Positions 63,594-64,000 of a DNA stretch of 64,000 nt are shown piece by piece; positions within the stretch are counted from its first letter, which is position 1, and every line of letters begins with the position of its first letter. The notes beneath the pieces were generated by a model. It saw nothing but the letters and a program-made list of their open reading frames with translations. It had not been told where the DNA came from and made no database searches. Both the position numbers and the translations under genes were made by a program. The stretch lies in contig MU400641.1 of NCBI GenBank assembly GCA_022578965.1, forward strand, positions 1 through 64,000, read 5' to 3'. This DNA comes from Xylaria sp. FL1777 (lineage: Eukaryota; Ascomycota; Sordariomycetes; Xylariales; Xylariaceae).

Positions 63594-64000
63594 AACTAGC
63601 TAAATTTATAAGAACATTTGCGCGGCTTTAAAAACTAAACTTACGGAAACTTGCTATATATAAAATAAGCCTATATAAATAATAGCTTAAAAAAAAATAA
63701 AAGTAAAAATAAAAAAGGCAAAAAACTATAATGCAACTTTTTTAATATAAAACTAGCTATAACTAGCTAATAGTGTAAACTTAAACTAATAGTAGCTAGT
63801 AATAAGCTTAATGTTAAACTTGCAATACTATATAAATAAGCTAAATAAAGCAATAATAAACGCTAAAATCTTTTTTAAAAAAGACTTAAATAAGCAAACT
63901 ATTTATAACGCTTGTTAAGTTATTAAAAAACTATTAAAAGCGTATTACTTTTAGCAAATAAGCAAGCAGTTATAAGTAAACAGTAATATTAAAAATAGCA
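63594..64000 (+). mobile_element. LINE-E copy 3, 5' end (cut by the window end)
   Basis: Collinear with 60863-61270 of copy 2, starting AACTAGCTAAATTTATAAGA against AACTAACTAGATTTACGAGA; the differences are mostly transitions. The shared start supports the 5' end of the family. Its 3' end and target duplication lie outside the window. Confidence 0.87.

Larger units (their letters stand above)
46440..64000 (+). mobile_element. LTR element B, copy 2 (plus strand, cut by the window end, with nested retroposons)
   Basis: It begins with a 311-bp LTR that is the reverse complement of the LTRs at 3982 and 18600, and continues collinear in reverse with copy 1 from 18599 to about 8150. Pieces belonging to it are 46751-55689, 56309-56405, 57150-57247, 57881-58399 and 62800-63593. 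The gaps are later insertions, each with its own target duplication. The A-rich plus strand agrees with coding on plus. The second LTR must lie beyond 64000. As both copies show the same long internal region, the great length of element B is not due to one recent insertion in copy 1, at least for 8150-18600. Confidence 0.85.

Noticed and set aside
58428..63900. Apparent tandem array of 2.6-kb units (repeats at about 58430, 61050 and 63785)
   Set aside because: Target duplications show independent insertions: copy 2 is nested in copy 1, and copy 3 is a separate insertion, so it is not a tandem array.
1..64000. Mitochondrial or plastid DNA, or an AT-rich protist or bacterial genome
   Set aside because: Transition-only divergence between repeat copies, fungal-type Fot1, Copia and Gypsy domains, and the lack of any intact gene fit a RIP-mutated nuclear isochore instead.
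1..64000. CRISPR array, tRNA or rRNA genes
   Set aside because: No regularly spaced identical repeats with unique spacers and no cloverleaf were found. The only tRNA-like signals are the A/B boxes of SINE-D.

Overview
The window is a gene-free, extremely A+T-rich block built almost entirely of nested, mutated transposable elements. Hand counts give 36 G+C in 300 bases (5041-5340, 12%) and 54 in 300 (47101-47400, 18%). TpA is in clear excess over ApT, and differences between aligned repeat copies are almost all C/T or G/A transitions, often at CpA. This is the footprint of repeat-induced point mutation (RIP), so the source is most likely an AT-isochore of a filamentous ascomycete (Pezizomycotina). 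The species cannot be named from this. No host gene, tRNA, rRNA or CRISPR was seen, and intact reading frames do not exceed about 70 codons. The families were identified by reading TAA/TAG as mutated Gln/Trp codons and comparing residue patterns with known families.

Layout. 1-1214: unassigned. 1215-3128: Fot1/pogo-type DNA transposon (TA target duplication, 67-bp inverted ends). 3139-38773: one old Ty1/Copia element (minus strand, 287-bp LTRs, 5-bp target duplication ggttt/agttt), split by three insertions. These are LTR element B (3982-18909, minus), a 6-kb class II element C (21782-27761, 8-bp target duplication) and a second copy of the same Copia element in the opposite orientation (28493-35868, target duplication ctttt). 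39064-46321: Ty3/Gypsy element on the minus strand (367/369-bp LTRs, target duplication agttt). 46440 to the window end: a second copy of element B on the plus strand, itself carrying small retroposons and a foldback-like element.

The right 8 kb holds the least familiar material: a 1.9-kb non-LTR retroposon family whose only visible ORF looks like LINE ORF1 with zinc knuckles (copies at 55690, 58400, 60863, 63594), and a 740-bp SINE with a tRNA-like head (A and B boxes) at 56406 and 60017. Both families end in the same 12-base tail, TAAGTAATACAA, and both make 13-18 bp target duplications, so they were probably mobilised by the same LINE reverse transcriptase, which is not in the window.

Nothing here is likely to be functional: catalytic Asp residues of the transposase, reverse transcriptases and RNase H are converted to Asn. 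The value of the window is as a layered record of insertion order and of the sequence context of the mutation process. Only about 1.6 kb is not assigned to an element.
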